Of a stretch of DNA of 10,503 nt, positions 1 through 7,306 are shown piece after piece. A program made the position numbers and the translations under genes. Below the pieces are notes generated by a model. The model worked only from the letters and a program-made list of their open reading frames with translations. It ran no database searches and was not told the DNA's origin. How positions within the stretch are numbered: the first letter of the stretch is position 1; each line of letters starts with the position of its first letter. Source of the stretch: Aquimarina sp. (GTDB lineage Bacteria; Bacteroidota; Bacteroidia; Flavobacteriales; Flavobacteriaceae); NCBI GenBank assembly GCA_002697475.1, contig NZVW01000108.1:1-10503 (forward strand), in the 5' to 3' direction.

Positions 1-23
1 GACTTAAAATATGATTTTATTGA

Positions 24-809
24 TTATCCAGCTGAGAAATATCCTTTCATGATACCTCTTTGTGAGTTTTTTATGAACTGAAGGATTTCATCACGCTCTG
101 GTGTTGCTTCCATTTCAGCTTCAATGATTGCTACAGCCTGAGAATTATTGTAATTCTGTTGATATAAAATTCTGTAGATATTTTGTATTTCTCTAATCTT
201 ATCTGTAGAAAAACCTCTTCTTCTTAAACCAATTGAATTAATACCAACATAAGATAGAGGTTCTCTCGCTGCTTTAACGAATGGAGGTACATCTTTTCTT
301 ACTAAAGATCCTCCTGTTACAAAAGCATGATTTCCTATACTACAGAATTGTTGAACTGCAGCCATTCCGGCTAATACAACATAATCGCCAACATTAATAT
401 GACCTGCAAGCGTACTATTATTAGAAAATATACAGTTATCTCCTACAATACAATCATGAGCTATATGACAATAAGCCATAATCCAACAGTTACTACCTAT
501 TTTAGTTTTCATCCTATCGGTAGTACCTCTGTTAATGGTAACACACTCTCTTATAGTCGTATTATCACCAATCTCTGTTACGGTATCTTCGTCATTGAAC
601 TTTTTATCTTGCGGAATCGCAGATATAACGGCACCCGGAAAAATATTACAGTTTTTACCGATGCGTGCACCTTCCATAATAGTAACATTGGAACCGATCC
701 AAGTACCTTCACCTATTACTACATTATTATGAATAGTAGTAAAAGGTTCTATTACTACATTTTTTGCAATCTTTGCTCCAGGATGGACATATGCCAAAGG
801 TTGATTCAT
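24..809 (-). CDS. lpxA: UDP-N-acetylglucosamine acyltransferase LpxA
   Basis: First committed step of lipid A synthesis: cytoplasmic transfer of an (R)-3-hydroxyacyl chain from acyl carrier protein to the 3-OH of UDP-GlcNAc. The 261-residue length matches the family (E. coli, 262). The N-terminal two thirds is a left-handed beta-helix built of hexapeptide repeats (about residues 8-185), followed by a helical C-terminal domain. The HIAHDC motif at 115-120 supplies the catalytic base His118 (E. coli His125), and LAGH at 134-137 is conserved. Aligning by hand from the catalytic His, the hydrocarbon-ruler position (E. coli Gly173) is Gly166, which fits use of long acyl chains. E. coli His160 is replaced by Gln153. 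The ATG lies 10 bp after the lpxC-fabZ stop, so it is surely co-transcribed. No Shine-Dalgarno sequence is visible. The 23 bases left of the stop hold nothing recognisable. Confidence 0.97.
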   Translation of the reverse strand: MNQPLAYVHPGAKIAKNVVIEPFTTIHNNVVIGEGTWIGSNVTIMEGARIGKNCNIFPGAVISAIPQDKKFNDEDTVTEIGDNTTIRECVTINRGTTDRMKTKIGSNCWIMAYCHIAHDCIVGDNCIFSNNSTLAGHINVGDYVVLAGMAAVQQFCSIGNHAFVTGGSLVRKDVPPFVKAAREPLSYVGINSIGLRRRGFSTDKIREIQNIYRILYQQNYNNSQAVAIIEAEMEATPERDEILQFIKNSQRGIMKGYFSAG

Positions 810-819
810 AGTATTTTAA

Positions 820-2223
820 TTACTTAGATTTTACAATTTGAGCCATTAACTCTGCTTCAGTAGCTAATTTACCATTAGCGTAAGCGAAAGCTTGCATATG
901 ACATATACCTCTTCTTATTGGTGTCAATAGTTCCAGCTTGAATATTAATGTATCACCAGGCATTACTTGTTGTTTAAATTTCACTTTATCAATCTTCATG
1001 AAATACGTTAAGTAATTCTCAGGGTCAGGCACTGTGCTCAACGCTAAAATTCCACCGGTTTGTGCCATAGCTTCAACTTGCAACACACCAGGCATAACAG
1101 GCGCACCAGGAAAATGCCCCACAAAAAATGGTTCATTCATAGTAACATTTTTTAAGCCCACCACATGCCTATCAGACATTTCCAAAATCTTATCTATCAA
1201 TAAGAATGGAGGTCTATGGGGCAGCATTGCCATTATTTTATTGATATCCATTAAAGGCTCCTGAGATAAGTCAAACTGAGGCACTTTATTTCGTTTATCA
1301 ATTTTAATGATCTTTGATAATTTTTTAGCAAACTGAGTATTAACAAAATGTCCCGGCTTGTTTGCTATAATCTTACCTCTAATTCGGGTGCCTATTAAGG
1401 CAAGATCTCCTATAACGTCTAGGAGTTTATGTCTCGCAGCCTCATTAGGGTAATGCAAAGTTAGGTTATCAAGAATCCCGTTAGGTTTGATCGCTATAGA
1501 ATCCTTACCAAATGCGACTTTGAGTTTCTCCATGGTATCAGGACTTATCTCCTTGTCCACATAAACAATTGCATTATTAAGATCACCTCCCTTAATTAGC
1601 CCGTGTTCCAATAACATCTCCAGTTCATGCAAAAAACTAAATGTTCTTGCATCCGCTATTTCTTCCTTAAATTCGGATAAATGCTTTAAAGAAGCATTCT
1701 GAGTCCCCAAAACCTTAGTTCCGAAATCTACCATAGTAGTAACCTGATATTCATCTGATGGCATCACCAGTATTTCACTACCAGATTCTTCATCAGTATA
1801 AGAAATTACATCTTTAACGATATACTCCTCGCGTTCTGCATCCTGTTCAACTATACCAGCTTCTTCAAGAGCCTTAACAAAAAACTTACTAGAACCATCC
1901 ATTATTGGTGGTTCAGAAGCATCCAACTCTATTAATAAGTTATCTATTTCAAGACCAACACAAGCTGCTAATACGTGCTCTGAAGTTTGAATGCTTACTC
2001 CATTTTTTTCTAAATTAGTTCCTCTTTGGGTATTAACCACATAGTTAGCATCTGCTTCAATGATAGGATTACCCTCAAGATCAACCCTACAAAATGCATA
2101 TCCGTGATTAACGGGTGCCGGCTTAAAAGTAAGTGTAACATCCTTTCCTGTATGAAGACCTACTCCCGTAAGTTGAACTTCTTTTTCTATGGTTCTTTGC
2201 TTACTCATAGAAGTATCAATCAT
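820..2223 (-). CDS. lpxC-fabZ: Bifunctional LpxC deacetylase / FabZ dehydratase fusion
   Basis: Two enzymes in one 467-residue chain, a fusion characteristic of Bacteroidota. The N-terminal part (about 7-310) is LpxC, the zinc-dependent deacetylase of UDP-3-O-acyl-GlcNAc and committed step of lipid A synthesis. Glu82-His83 (SEH) and the HKLLD motif, His265 and Asp269, match the zinc ligands and general base, and His291 matches E. coli His265. The C-terminal part (about 325-467) is FabZ, the 3-hydroxyacyl-ACP dehydratase of fatty-acid elongation. It shows MLPHRPPFLLID (333-344), GHFPGAPVMPG with catalytic His370, and catalytic Glu384. FabZ and the Lpx acyltransferases compete for the same 3-hydroxyacyl-ACP, so the fusion ties the two branches to a fixed ratio. 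The first ATG overlaps the end of lpxD by 8 bp; an in-frame ATG five codons later (2208) would remove the overlap and begins MSKQ, so the start is uncertain by five residues. Confidence 0.97.
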   Translation of the reverse strand: MIDTSMSKQRTIEKEVQLTGVGLHTGKDVTLTFKPAPVNHGYAFCRVDLEGNPIIEADANYVVNTQRGTNLEKNGVSIQTSEHVLAACVGLEIDNLLIELDASEPPIMDGSSKFFVKALEEAGIVEQDAEREEYIVKDVISYTDEESGSEILVMPSDEYQVTTMVDFGTKVLGTQNASLKHLSEFKEEIADARTFSFLHELEMLLEHGLIKGGDLNNAIVYVDKEISPDTMEKLKVAFGKDSIAIKPNGILDNLTLHYPNEAARHKLLDVIGDLALIGTRIRGKIIANKPGHFVNTQFAKKLSKIIKIDKRNKVPQFDLSQEPLMDINKIMAMLPHRPPFLLIDKILEMSDRHVVGLKNVTMNEPFFVGHFPGAPVMPGVLQVEAMAQTGGILALSTVPDPENYLTYFMKIDKVKFKQQVMPGDTLIFKLELLTPIRRGICHMQAFAYANGKLATEAELMAQIVKSK

Positions 2224-3244
2224 TTTTATTTATCTTTTTCTCTAGATTATATAATTTATCTACAATTTTTGGCAAATTCTTAAAGTGAACATAGGACTTG
2301 TTGTAATCAGAATATCCTAAAGCCGGAGATCCCTGAATGGTTTCACCATCTTTAATATTTCTGCCAATACCTGATTGTGCTTGTATTCTTACTTTATTAC
2401 CTATGTATAAGTGTCCGGCTATACCTACCTGACCTCCTATCAAACAGTATTTTCCTATTTTAGTAGACCCAGCAATGCCTGTCTGAGCTGCTATAGCAGT
2501 ATGCTCTCCTATTTCTACATTATGTGCAATTTGGATTTGATTATCCAATTTAACACCTTTTCTGATAATAGTAGAACCTAATGTTGCTCTATCTATAGTA
2601 GTACCTGCACCAACATCTACATTATCCTCTATAATTACATTACCGGTTTGGGGAACTTTACTATACTCTCCTTTTTCATTAGGAGTAAAGCCAAATCCAT
2701 CAGCTCCAACTATTGCACCGCTGTGGATTACACAATTATCACCTATTATCGTCTCTGAATAAATCTTTGCTCCAGCAAATACAACTACATTGTTACCAAG
2801 AGTTACATTATCACCTATATAAACATTAGGATATATTTTAGCATTTTCACCGATGCTTACATTTTCTCCTAAATAAGAAAATGCTCCTAAGTATATATTA
2901 TCTCCATACTTTGCCGAATCAGATATAAAACTAGGCTGTTCAATACCCGATTTATTCATCTTCACCATATTATAATATTCCAATAATTTTGAAAAAGCCT
3001 TATAAGCATCTTCTACTCTTATCAGGGTGGTTTTGATGTTAGATTCTGCCTCAAAACTTCTATCTACTATAGTAATTGAAGCATTGGTAGAATATATATA
3101 TTGTGTATATTTAGGATTCGACAAAAAGGTTAACGAACCTTCTGTACCCCCTTCTATTTTTGCTAATTTAGAAACCTCAACAGTTTCATCTCCTTCGATC
3201 TCACCGTCAAGTATTCCCGCAATTTGTGTGGCTGTAAAAATCAT
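2216..3244 (-). CDS. lpxD: UDP-3-O-(3-hydroxyacyl)glucosamine N-acyltransferase LpxD
   Basis: Third step of lipid A synthesis: N-acylation of the LpxC product with an (R)-3-hydroxyacyl chain from acyl carrier protein, in the cytoplasm. The 342 residues match the family length. Residues 1-100 form the uridine-binding N-terminal domain, about 105-300 a left-handed beta-helix of many hexapeptide repeats such as IGENAK and IGDNVT, and the C-terminus a short helix. QIAHNVEIG (238-246) carries the catalytic His241 (E. coli His239), and GADGFGF (180-186) is a family signature. The order lpxD, lpxC-fabZ, lpxA is typical of Bacteroidota. The start lies 24 bp after the stop of the HD gene. A perfect -7 box sits 5 nt before the ATG, which would give an almost leaderless second transcript. 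The TGA stop overlaps the lpxC start. Confidence 0.97.
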   Translation of the reverse strand: MIFTATQIAGILDGEIEGDETVEVSKLAKIEGGTEGSLTFLSNPKYTQYIYSTNASITIVDRSFEAESNIKTTLIRVEDAYKAFSKLLEYYNMVKMNKSGIEQPSFISDSAKYGDNIYLGAFSYLGENVSIGENAKIYPNVYIGDNVTLGNNVVVFAGAKIYSETIIGDNCVIHSGAIVGADGFGFTPNEKGEYSKVPQTGNVIIEDNVDVGAGTTIDRATLGSTIIRKGVKLDNQIQIAHNVEIGEHTAIAAQTGIAGSTKIGKYCLIGGQVGIAGHLYIGNKVRIQAQSGIGRNIKDGETIQGSPALGYSDYNKSYVHFKNLPKIVDKLYNLEKKINKND

Positions 3245-3249
3245 TCTAG

Positions 3250-3257
3250 CAAAAGTA
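3250..3257 (-). promoter_or_regulatory. Putative Bacteroidota -7 box upstream of lpxD
   Basis: TACTTTTG on the minus strand, a full match to TAnnTTTG, with a following C. It lies 5 nt before the lpxD ATG, so a transcript starting at the usual distance would begin at or within a base or so of the initiation codon. No clear TTG -33 element is seen 18-20 nt upstream, where the end of the HD gene lies. The inference is an internal promoter that uncouples the lpx genes from the HD gene. Confidence 0.45.
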
Positions 3258-3268
3258 TAAAAAAAGTG

Positions 3269-4498
3269 TTAATCTAAAAGCTTTGGGTAACATATAAAAT
3301 GTTTTGTAACGGGTTTTGACAACGCTTGAAGGTTGAACTGATCTGTTGCTTTAACGATATCAACTATTTTATTTGTCTTATATAAAATATTGATATTCTG
3401 TCTATTTGAATTATATGCCTGATTGGATATGAGACCATCAAAAACAAAATATTCTGCTTCTTTATCCGTGATATTATATATCTCCTTAACTAAAGACAAA
3501 TGTTTATTTATTTTCTCTGGCTTTATCGGCCTCTTCTTAATTTTAATTTTTAACAAATCCCTGTTAATCAACATAGATGAAAGACGACTCAATACAAAAT
3601 CATCAGAATTACGCCATTCTTTCATGGCAGAAATAATATCATAATCATCTAAAGTAGAAAAAGTATCCAGAACATCCTCGGTAAAGTCAGGGGCGCTGAT
3701 TTTATATTTCAAAAAATATTGAAGTGAATGACTGCCTTCTATGGTCCGCCCTTCTTCCACGAGTTCTTTTGCTCGCTTTAAAACTCTTATCAGTAAACTT
3801 TCAGCTACTAAACTGGTTTTATGAAGATAAACCTGCCAATACATCAATCGTCTCGAAAGTAAAAATTTTTCGACTGAGTATATCCCTTTTTCTTCTACAA
3901 CCAACTCATCATTAACTACATTTAGCATTGTAATCAATCTTTCGCTATTTATATTACCTTCTGCAACACCTGTATAAAAACTATCTCTTTTTAGATAATC
4001 CAATCTATCCATGTCAAGCTGGCTAGAAATGAGTTGATGTAAAAATTTTCTGGTATAATCTCCTTTAAAAATATCAATAGCCAGCGTTAAACTCCCGTTA
4101 AAATCACTATTGATTTTTTCCATAAACATCAACGATATAGACTCATGATTTACACCATTTACAATACTATGTTCCATAGCATGAGAGAAAGGACCGTGAC
4201 CTATATCATGTAATAAAATTGCTATATAAAGAGCCTGCTCTTCTTCTTCTGAAATCGTAACTCCTTTAAAACGAAGTACTCTGACAGATTTTTGCATTAA
4301 ATGCATACAACCCAGCGCATGATGAAATCTGGTATGATGCGCTCCGGGATATACTAAATATGAAAGCCCCATTTGCGAAATCCTTCTTAACCTTTGAAAG
4401 TATCTGTGCTCAATAAGATCAAAAATTAGTTCATTAGGAATCGTAATAAAACCGTAAATTGGGTCGTTAAATATTTTAAGTTTATTTCTTTTTTTCAA
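3269..4498 (-). CDS. HD-domain phosphohydrolase (dGTPase/SAMHD1-like)
   Basis: A metal-dependent phosphohydrolase of the HD superfamily, in the clade related to dNTP triphosphohydrolases. In the 409-residue form chosen here, RFHHALG carries metal ligand His59, LLHDIGHGPFSH gives the His97-Asp98 pair and His101, and LDMDRLDYL gives Asp164 (SAMHD1 Asp311). The strong N-terminal motif NDPIYGFI begins near residue 11. The substrate is not known; a dNTP or other nucleotide is inferred from the family. Start: an upstream TTG at 4531 is in frame, but it lies right beside a consensus -7 box that would place the transcript start near 4515, downstream of it. The TTG at 4498 gives MKKRNKLKIFNDP, the usual N-terminus of this family as I recall it. 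The gene leads the lpx block and is divergent from porX. Confidence 0.88.
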   Translation of the reverse strand: MKKRNKLKIFNDPIYGFITIPNELIFDLIEHRYFQRLRRISQMGLSYLVYPGAHHTRFHHALGCMHLMQKSVRVLRFKGVTISEEEEQALYIAILLHDIGHGPFSHAMEHSIVNGVNHESISLMFMEKINSDFNGSLTLAIDIFKGDYTRKFLHQLISSQLDMDRLDYLKRDSFYTGVAEGNINSERLITMLNVVNDELVVEEKGIYSVEKFLLSRRLMYWQVYLHKTSLVAESLLIRVLKRAKELVEEGRTIEGSHSLQYFLKYKISAPDFTEDVLDTFSTLDDYDIISAMKEWRNSDDFVLSRLSSMLINRDLLKIKIKKRPIKPEKINKHLSLVKEIYNITDKEAEYFVFDGLISNQAYNSNRQNINILYKTNKIVDIVKATDQFNLQALSKPVTKHFICYPKLLD

Positions 4499-4506
4499 GT
4501 TTGCTT

Positions 4507-4514
4507 TACTTTTG
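4507..4514 (+). promoter_or_regulatory. Putative -7 box for porX-tsaE
   Basis: TACTTTTG followed by C, a perfect TAnnTTTG element and the only TTTG on the plus strand between 4507 and the porX ATG. The start would fall near 4520, leaving a leader of about 100 nt that is rich in A and poor in G, so probably unstructured. No good TTG -33 element is seen; the matching region reads TTTATTTC. This is a weaker case than the opposite-strand box. Confidence 0.4.
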
Positions 4515-4520
4515 CGTTCA

Positions 4521-4549
4521 CAAATATACAATTAAGCAATACATTACAA
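4521..4549 (-). promoter_or_regulatory. Putative promoter of the HD gene / lpx block
   Basis: On the minus strand a TTG (4549-4547) is followed after 18 nt by TATATTTG (4528-4521), matching the Bacteroidota -33/-7 arrangement in sequence and spacing. Transcription would start near 4515 and reach a TTG initiation codon at 4498 after about 17 nt. With the plus-strand box at 4507-4514 it forms a 22-bp inverted repeat, TAnnTTTG, six bases, CAAAnnTA. Confidence 0.55.
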
Positions 4550-4621
4550 CTATTTAATAAAGAAGTACTCTTAATACACACAACAAGAACTCATAATAAA
4601 GACAAAACATACAGGGATACA

Positions 4622-6172
4622 ATGAGCAAAATAAAAATACTTTGGGTAGATGATGAAATCGACTTACTAAAACCACATATACTCTTTCTTGAACAAAAAA
4701 ACTATGTCGTTACAAAATGTCAAAGTGGAACTGAAGCATTAGATTTACTAAATGAAGATAGTTTTGATATTGTTTTCCTTGATGAAAACATGCCTGGGCT
4801 TACGGGTATAGAGACGCTATCAGAAATCAAGGAAAAGAAAGACAATCTTCCTGTGGTAATGATCACTAAGAGTGAAGAAGAGTATATCATGGAAGAAGCC
4901 ATTGGTAGTAAAATAGCAGATTACCTGATTAAACCAGTTAATCCAAATCAAATTCTTTTAAGCTTAAAGAAAAATCTGGATCATTCAAGATTGGTTTCAG
5001 AAAAAACAACGTCAAATTATCAGCAAGAATTTAGAAAAATCGCCATGGATATGGCCATGGTTAATTCTTTTGAGGGTTGGGTAGAACTTTACCAACGTCT
5101 TTTATACTGGGAAATGCAATTAGAGGACATTGAAGATACCGGGATGTTTGAAATTCTGGAATCGCAGAAAGTTGAGGCGAATTCTCAATTCTTTAAATTT
5201 ATAGACAAGAATTATAAAAGTTGGTTTGACGGATCTGAAGAAGCTCCGGTTATGTCACATACATTATTTAGAGAAAAAATTGTTCCTGAGTTAAATAAAG
5301 AACAACCTACCTTACTTATTGTAATTGACAATTTAAGATACGATCAATACAAGGCTTTTGAACCAGTCGTCAATAATTACTATAAAAAATCTCACGAGTC
5401 TTCATTTTACAGCATCTTACCTACAGCAACTCAATATGCGAGAAATGCTATTTTTTCCGGTTTGATGCCTTCAGAAATGAAAAAAAGACATCCTGACTTA
5501 TGGCTGGATGACACCGACGAGGGAGGAAAAAACATGAACGAAAATGCATTTCTAACCGCACAACTTAAGAGATTAGGACTTAATATTGATCACGAATATT
5601 ACAAAATTACTAATGAAAGGGATGGAAAGACGCTAGCAGCCAATTTTAAAGGACTTAAAGATAATGATCTCACTGTGGTAGTTTACAATTTTGTTGATAT
5701 GCTTTCTCATAGTAAGACCGAAATGGAGGTTATTAAAGAACTAGCTTCTAATGACAAATCCTACCGTTCTCTGACGTTGAGTTGGTTTAAAAACTCACCT
5801 CTATTAGAGATGATCCAACAAGCTCAGCAACTAGGCTTTAAACTCATCATTACTACGGATCACGGAACTATTAATGTAAAGAACCCTTCAAAAGTGATTG
5901 GTGATAAAAACACCAGTTTAAATCTTAGATATAAAACAGGTAAAAGTTTAACTTATGAACAGAAAGAAGTTCTTGAAGTAACTGATCCTAAATCTGTTCA
6001 CTTACCCTCTATTAATGTTAGTAGCTCATTTATTTTTGCTAAAGGAGATTTCTTTTTTGCCTACCCAAATAACTACAATCATTATGTGAGTTATTATCGT
6101 AATACATATCAACACGGAGGGGTTTCACTTGAAGAAATGATTATTCCCTTTTCCGTTTATAATCCTAGATAA
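4622..6172 (+). CDS. porX: PorX: response regulator with PglZ-type phosphatase domain
   Basis: Regulator of the type IX secretion system, which acts with the histidine kinase PorY and the sigma factor SigP in Porphyromonas gingivalis. Residues 1-120 form a complete receiver domain: acidic pair Asp10-Asp11, phosphoacceptor Asp54 (FLDENMPG), Thr82 and Lys104. A helical linker follows to about residue 215. The rest is a PglZ/alkaline-phosphatase-like domain with all expected metal and nucleophile positions visible: Asp236 (VIDNLRYDQ), Thr268/Thr270 (LPTAT), Asp359 and His363 (FVDMLSHS), Asp413-His414 (TTDHG) and His498 (QHGG). There is no DNA-binding domain. The length (516) is normal for the family, whose phosphatase domain has been reported to cleave oligonucleotides including cyclic ones. 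It is divergent from the HD gene and 8 bp upstream of tsaE. The organism should therefore have type IX secretion, though no Por structural gene is in the window. Confidence 0.96.
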   Translation: MSKIKILWVDDEIDLLKPHILFLEQKNYVVTKCQSGTEALDLLNEDSFDIVFLDENMPGLTGIETLSEIKEKKDNLPVVMITKSEEEYIMEEAIGSKIADYLIKPVNPNQILLSLKKNLDHSRLVSEKTTSNYQQEFRKIAMDMAMVNSFEGWVELYQRLLYWEMQLEDIEDTGMFEILESQKVEANSQFFKFIDKNYKSWFDGSEEAPVMSHTLFREKIVPELNKEQPTLLIVIDNLRYDQYKAFEPVVNNYYKKSHESSFYSILPTATQYARNAIFSGLMPSEMKKRHPDLWLDDTDEGGKNMNENAFLTAQLKRLGLNIDHEYYKITNERDGKTLAANFKGLKDNDLTVVVYNFVDMLSHSKTEMEVIKELASNDKSYRSLTLSWFKNSPLLEMIQQAQQLGFKLIITTDHGTINVKNPSKVIGDKNTSLNLRYKTGKSLTYEQKEVLEVTDPKSVHLPSINVSSSFIFAKGDFFFAYPNNYNHYVSYYRNTYQHGGVSLEEMIIPFSVYNPR

Positions 6173-6180
6173 AGTTTTTA

Positions 6181-6585
6181 ATGGAATTAAAGTATTCACT
6201 GACTGATCTAGCTCAAGCTGCTAAATTCGTTATCGAACAATCTAATACTAAAACCCTACTTTTTTACGGAAATATGGGAGCTGGAAAAACAACCTTAATC
6301 AAAGAAATCTGCAAACAATTAGGTGTTAACGACAGAGTATCCAGTCCTACATTTTCAATTGTCAATGAATATGAAGCTGAAAATGATATTATTTATCATT
6401 TTGATCTTTATAGAATGGAAGATGAAGAAGAAGCTTATCAAGTAGGTTTTGAAGAATATATTGACTCAGGTCATTGGATTTTTATAGAATGGCCCGAAAG
6501 ATTAGAAAAACTTTTACCGCAAAAAGCTAACAAGGTTGTCATAAATATTTTAAATCAGGATAATCGAGTTCTAGAAATCATCTAA
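6181..6585 (+). CDS. tsaE: tRNA t6A threonylcarbamoyladenosine synthesis ATPase TsaE
   Basis: ATPase that works with TsaB and TsaD to put the threonylcarbamoyl group on A37 of ANN-decoding tRNAs, in the cytoplasm. The Walker A loop GNMGAGKTT spans 30-38. SSPTF at 54-58 is the conserved switch-like motif, HFDLYRM follows at 73-79, and FIEWPERL at 101-108 is the family's C-terminal signature. At 134 residues it is within the usual size for this short P-loop family. The ATG lies 8 bp past the porX stop, with no separate promoter, so the two should be one transcript. The porX-tsaE linkage appears conserved in Flavobacteriia as I recall it. No Shine-Dalgarno sequence is visible. Confidence 0.95.
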   Translation: MELKYSLTDLAQAAKFVIEQSNTKTLLFYGNMGAGKTTLIKEICKQLGVNDRVSSPTFSIVNEYEAENDIIYHFDLYRMEDEEEAYQVGFEEYIDSGHWIFIEWPERLEKLLPQKANKVVINILNQDNRVLEII

Positions 6586-6741
6586 AACTCATTACAGTCA
6601 TATCACAATAATGAACAAACCGTATTATTTGTAATTTTAGTAGGTTTATTATAAATTTAGTTTTACCAAATAACCATAAATGTCATTCTAAAAAGGATTT
6701 TTTAAAGTTTTTTTTGGTATTGACAACTTAATGAAATTTTA
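6586..6741 (+). other. AT-rich gap between tsaE and the membrane protein gene
   Basis: The longest gap in the window. It holds a TATTATTTG sequence (6623-6631) resembling a -7 box with one extra base, a weak 7-bp inverted repeat with a 42-nt loop (TACCAAA 6664-6670, TTTGGTA 6713-6719), and an A/T run at 6690-6715. The run could help end the porX-tsaE transcript, but no compact hairpin precedes it. I see no RNA gene or coding potential. Confidence 0.35.
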
Positions 6742-7245
6742 ATGGATCAGCCCCAAACTCCAGAAAGCCAACCTACTAAACTAAGATATTTAACTATTGG
6801 CAGTTGTATTGTATTTATAATTATTACCCTACCACTTTTATTTTATATAGTTGATATTTTCCCTGAAGGTCAAGTTTGGGAGACTAACTACTTTACGTAT
6901 AATAGCAGGTATTTTCAAAGTGTAAGTGTCTTTGTTTGGGTATTAGTAGGCAAACTTATTCCCCTGATACTTCTGATTATCTGGTACTTTACGTGTAAAA
7001 ACTGGTGGTATAGAGCATTGTTAGTTCCTATTGCAGTATATGCGTATCAACTTATTTCAGTAATGTTTGAAGACTCTCAGTTTATTGACAACCAACAGGT
7101 TTATTATTTGGTTCCTCTTGTTTTCATAATACTTTGCTCTTTATACACCATAAGAACGCGTATTTTCGATAAAATAAATAATATCAACCTATCTGAGTTG
7201 ATAGATCTGGATAAGAAAAGAAAAGGATGGAAGCGATTTCTATAA
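6742..7245 (+). CDS. Hypothetical four-helix inner-membrane protein
   Basis: I do not recognise a named family. The 167-residue protein has four clear hydrophobic segments at about 17-38, 62-83, 90-109 and 120-138. There is a short polar N-terminus (MDQPQTPESQ) and a basic, charged C-terminal tail from about 139 (RIFDKINNINLSELIDLDKK). The loop between helices 1 and 2 (about 39-60) is aromatic-rich (WETNYFTYNSRYF), and a TCKNWWYR stretch joins helices 2 and 3. Positive charges flank the last helix on the tail side, which favours a cytoplasmic C-terminus. No enzyme motif is visible. It sits between tsaE and ald, a position where similar proteins seem to recur in flavobacterial genomes (from memory). 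The 156-bp upstream gap has no strong promoter; TATTATTTG at 6623-6631 is a one-base-too-long -7 match. Confidence 0.8.
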   Translation: MDQPQTPESQPTKLRYLTIGSCIVFIIITLPLLFYIVDIFPEGQVWETNYFTYNSRYFQSVSVFVWVLVGKLIPLILLIIWYFTCKNWWYRALLVPIAVYAYQLISVMFEDSQFIDNQQVYYLVPLVFIILCSLYTIRTRIFDKINNINLSELIDLDKKRKGWKRFL

Positions 7246-7280
7246 ACCTCTTCGATTTTTAATCAAATTCTAAATTTTAC

Positions 7281-7306
7281 TAATAACTTGTTTTGTTATT
7301 ATTTTT
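7281..7306 (+). terminator. Possible weak intrinsic terminator upstream of ald
   Basis: TAATAAC (7281-7287) pairs with GTTATTA (7295-7301) around a 7-nt loop and is followed at once by a T run (TTTTTATT). The stem is almost all A-T, so it is weak. It lies 36 nt after the stop of the membrane protein gene and overlaps the proposed -33 element of ald, so it might serve both. Confidence 0.35.

Noticed and set aside
399..827. Long plus-strand open frame opposite lpxA
   Set aside because: It lies entirely against a strongly conserved gene, has no family motif and no sensible protein character; it is a by-product of the repeat-rich lpxA codons.
6611..6634. Seven-codon ATG-to-stop frame after tsaE
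   Set aside because: Too short to support, with no leader-peptide pattern such as a run of one amino acid or an adjoining attenuator.
6664..6719. TACCAAA/TTTGGTA inverted repeat as a terminator
   Set aside because: The 42-nt loop and 7-bp stem are within chance for such AT-rich DNA, and no T run follows the right arm.
6720..6725. TTGACA resembling an E. coli -35 box before the membrane protein gene
   Set aside because: A -10 element at the proper spacing would fall inside the coding region, and Bacteroidota promoters do not use this element.
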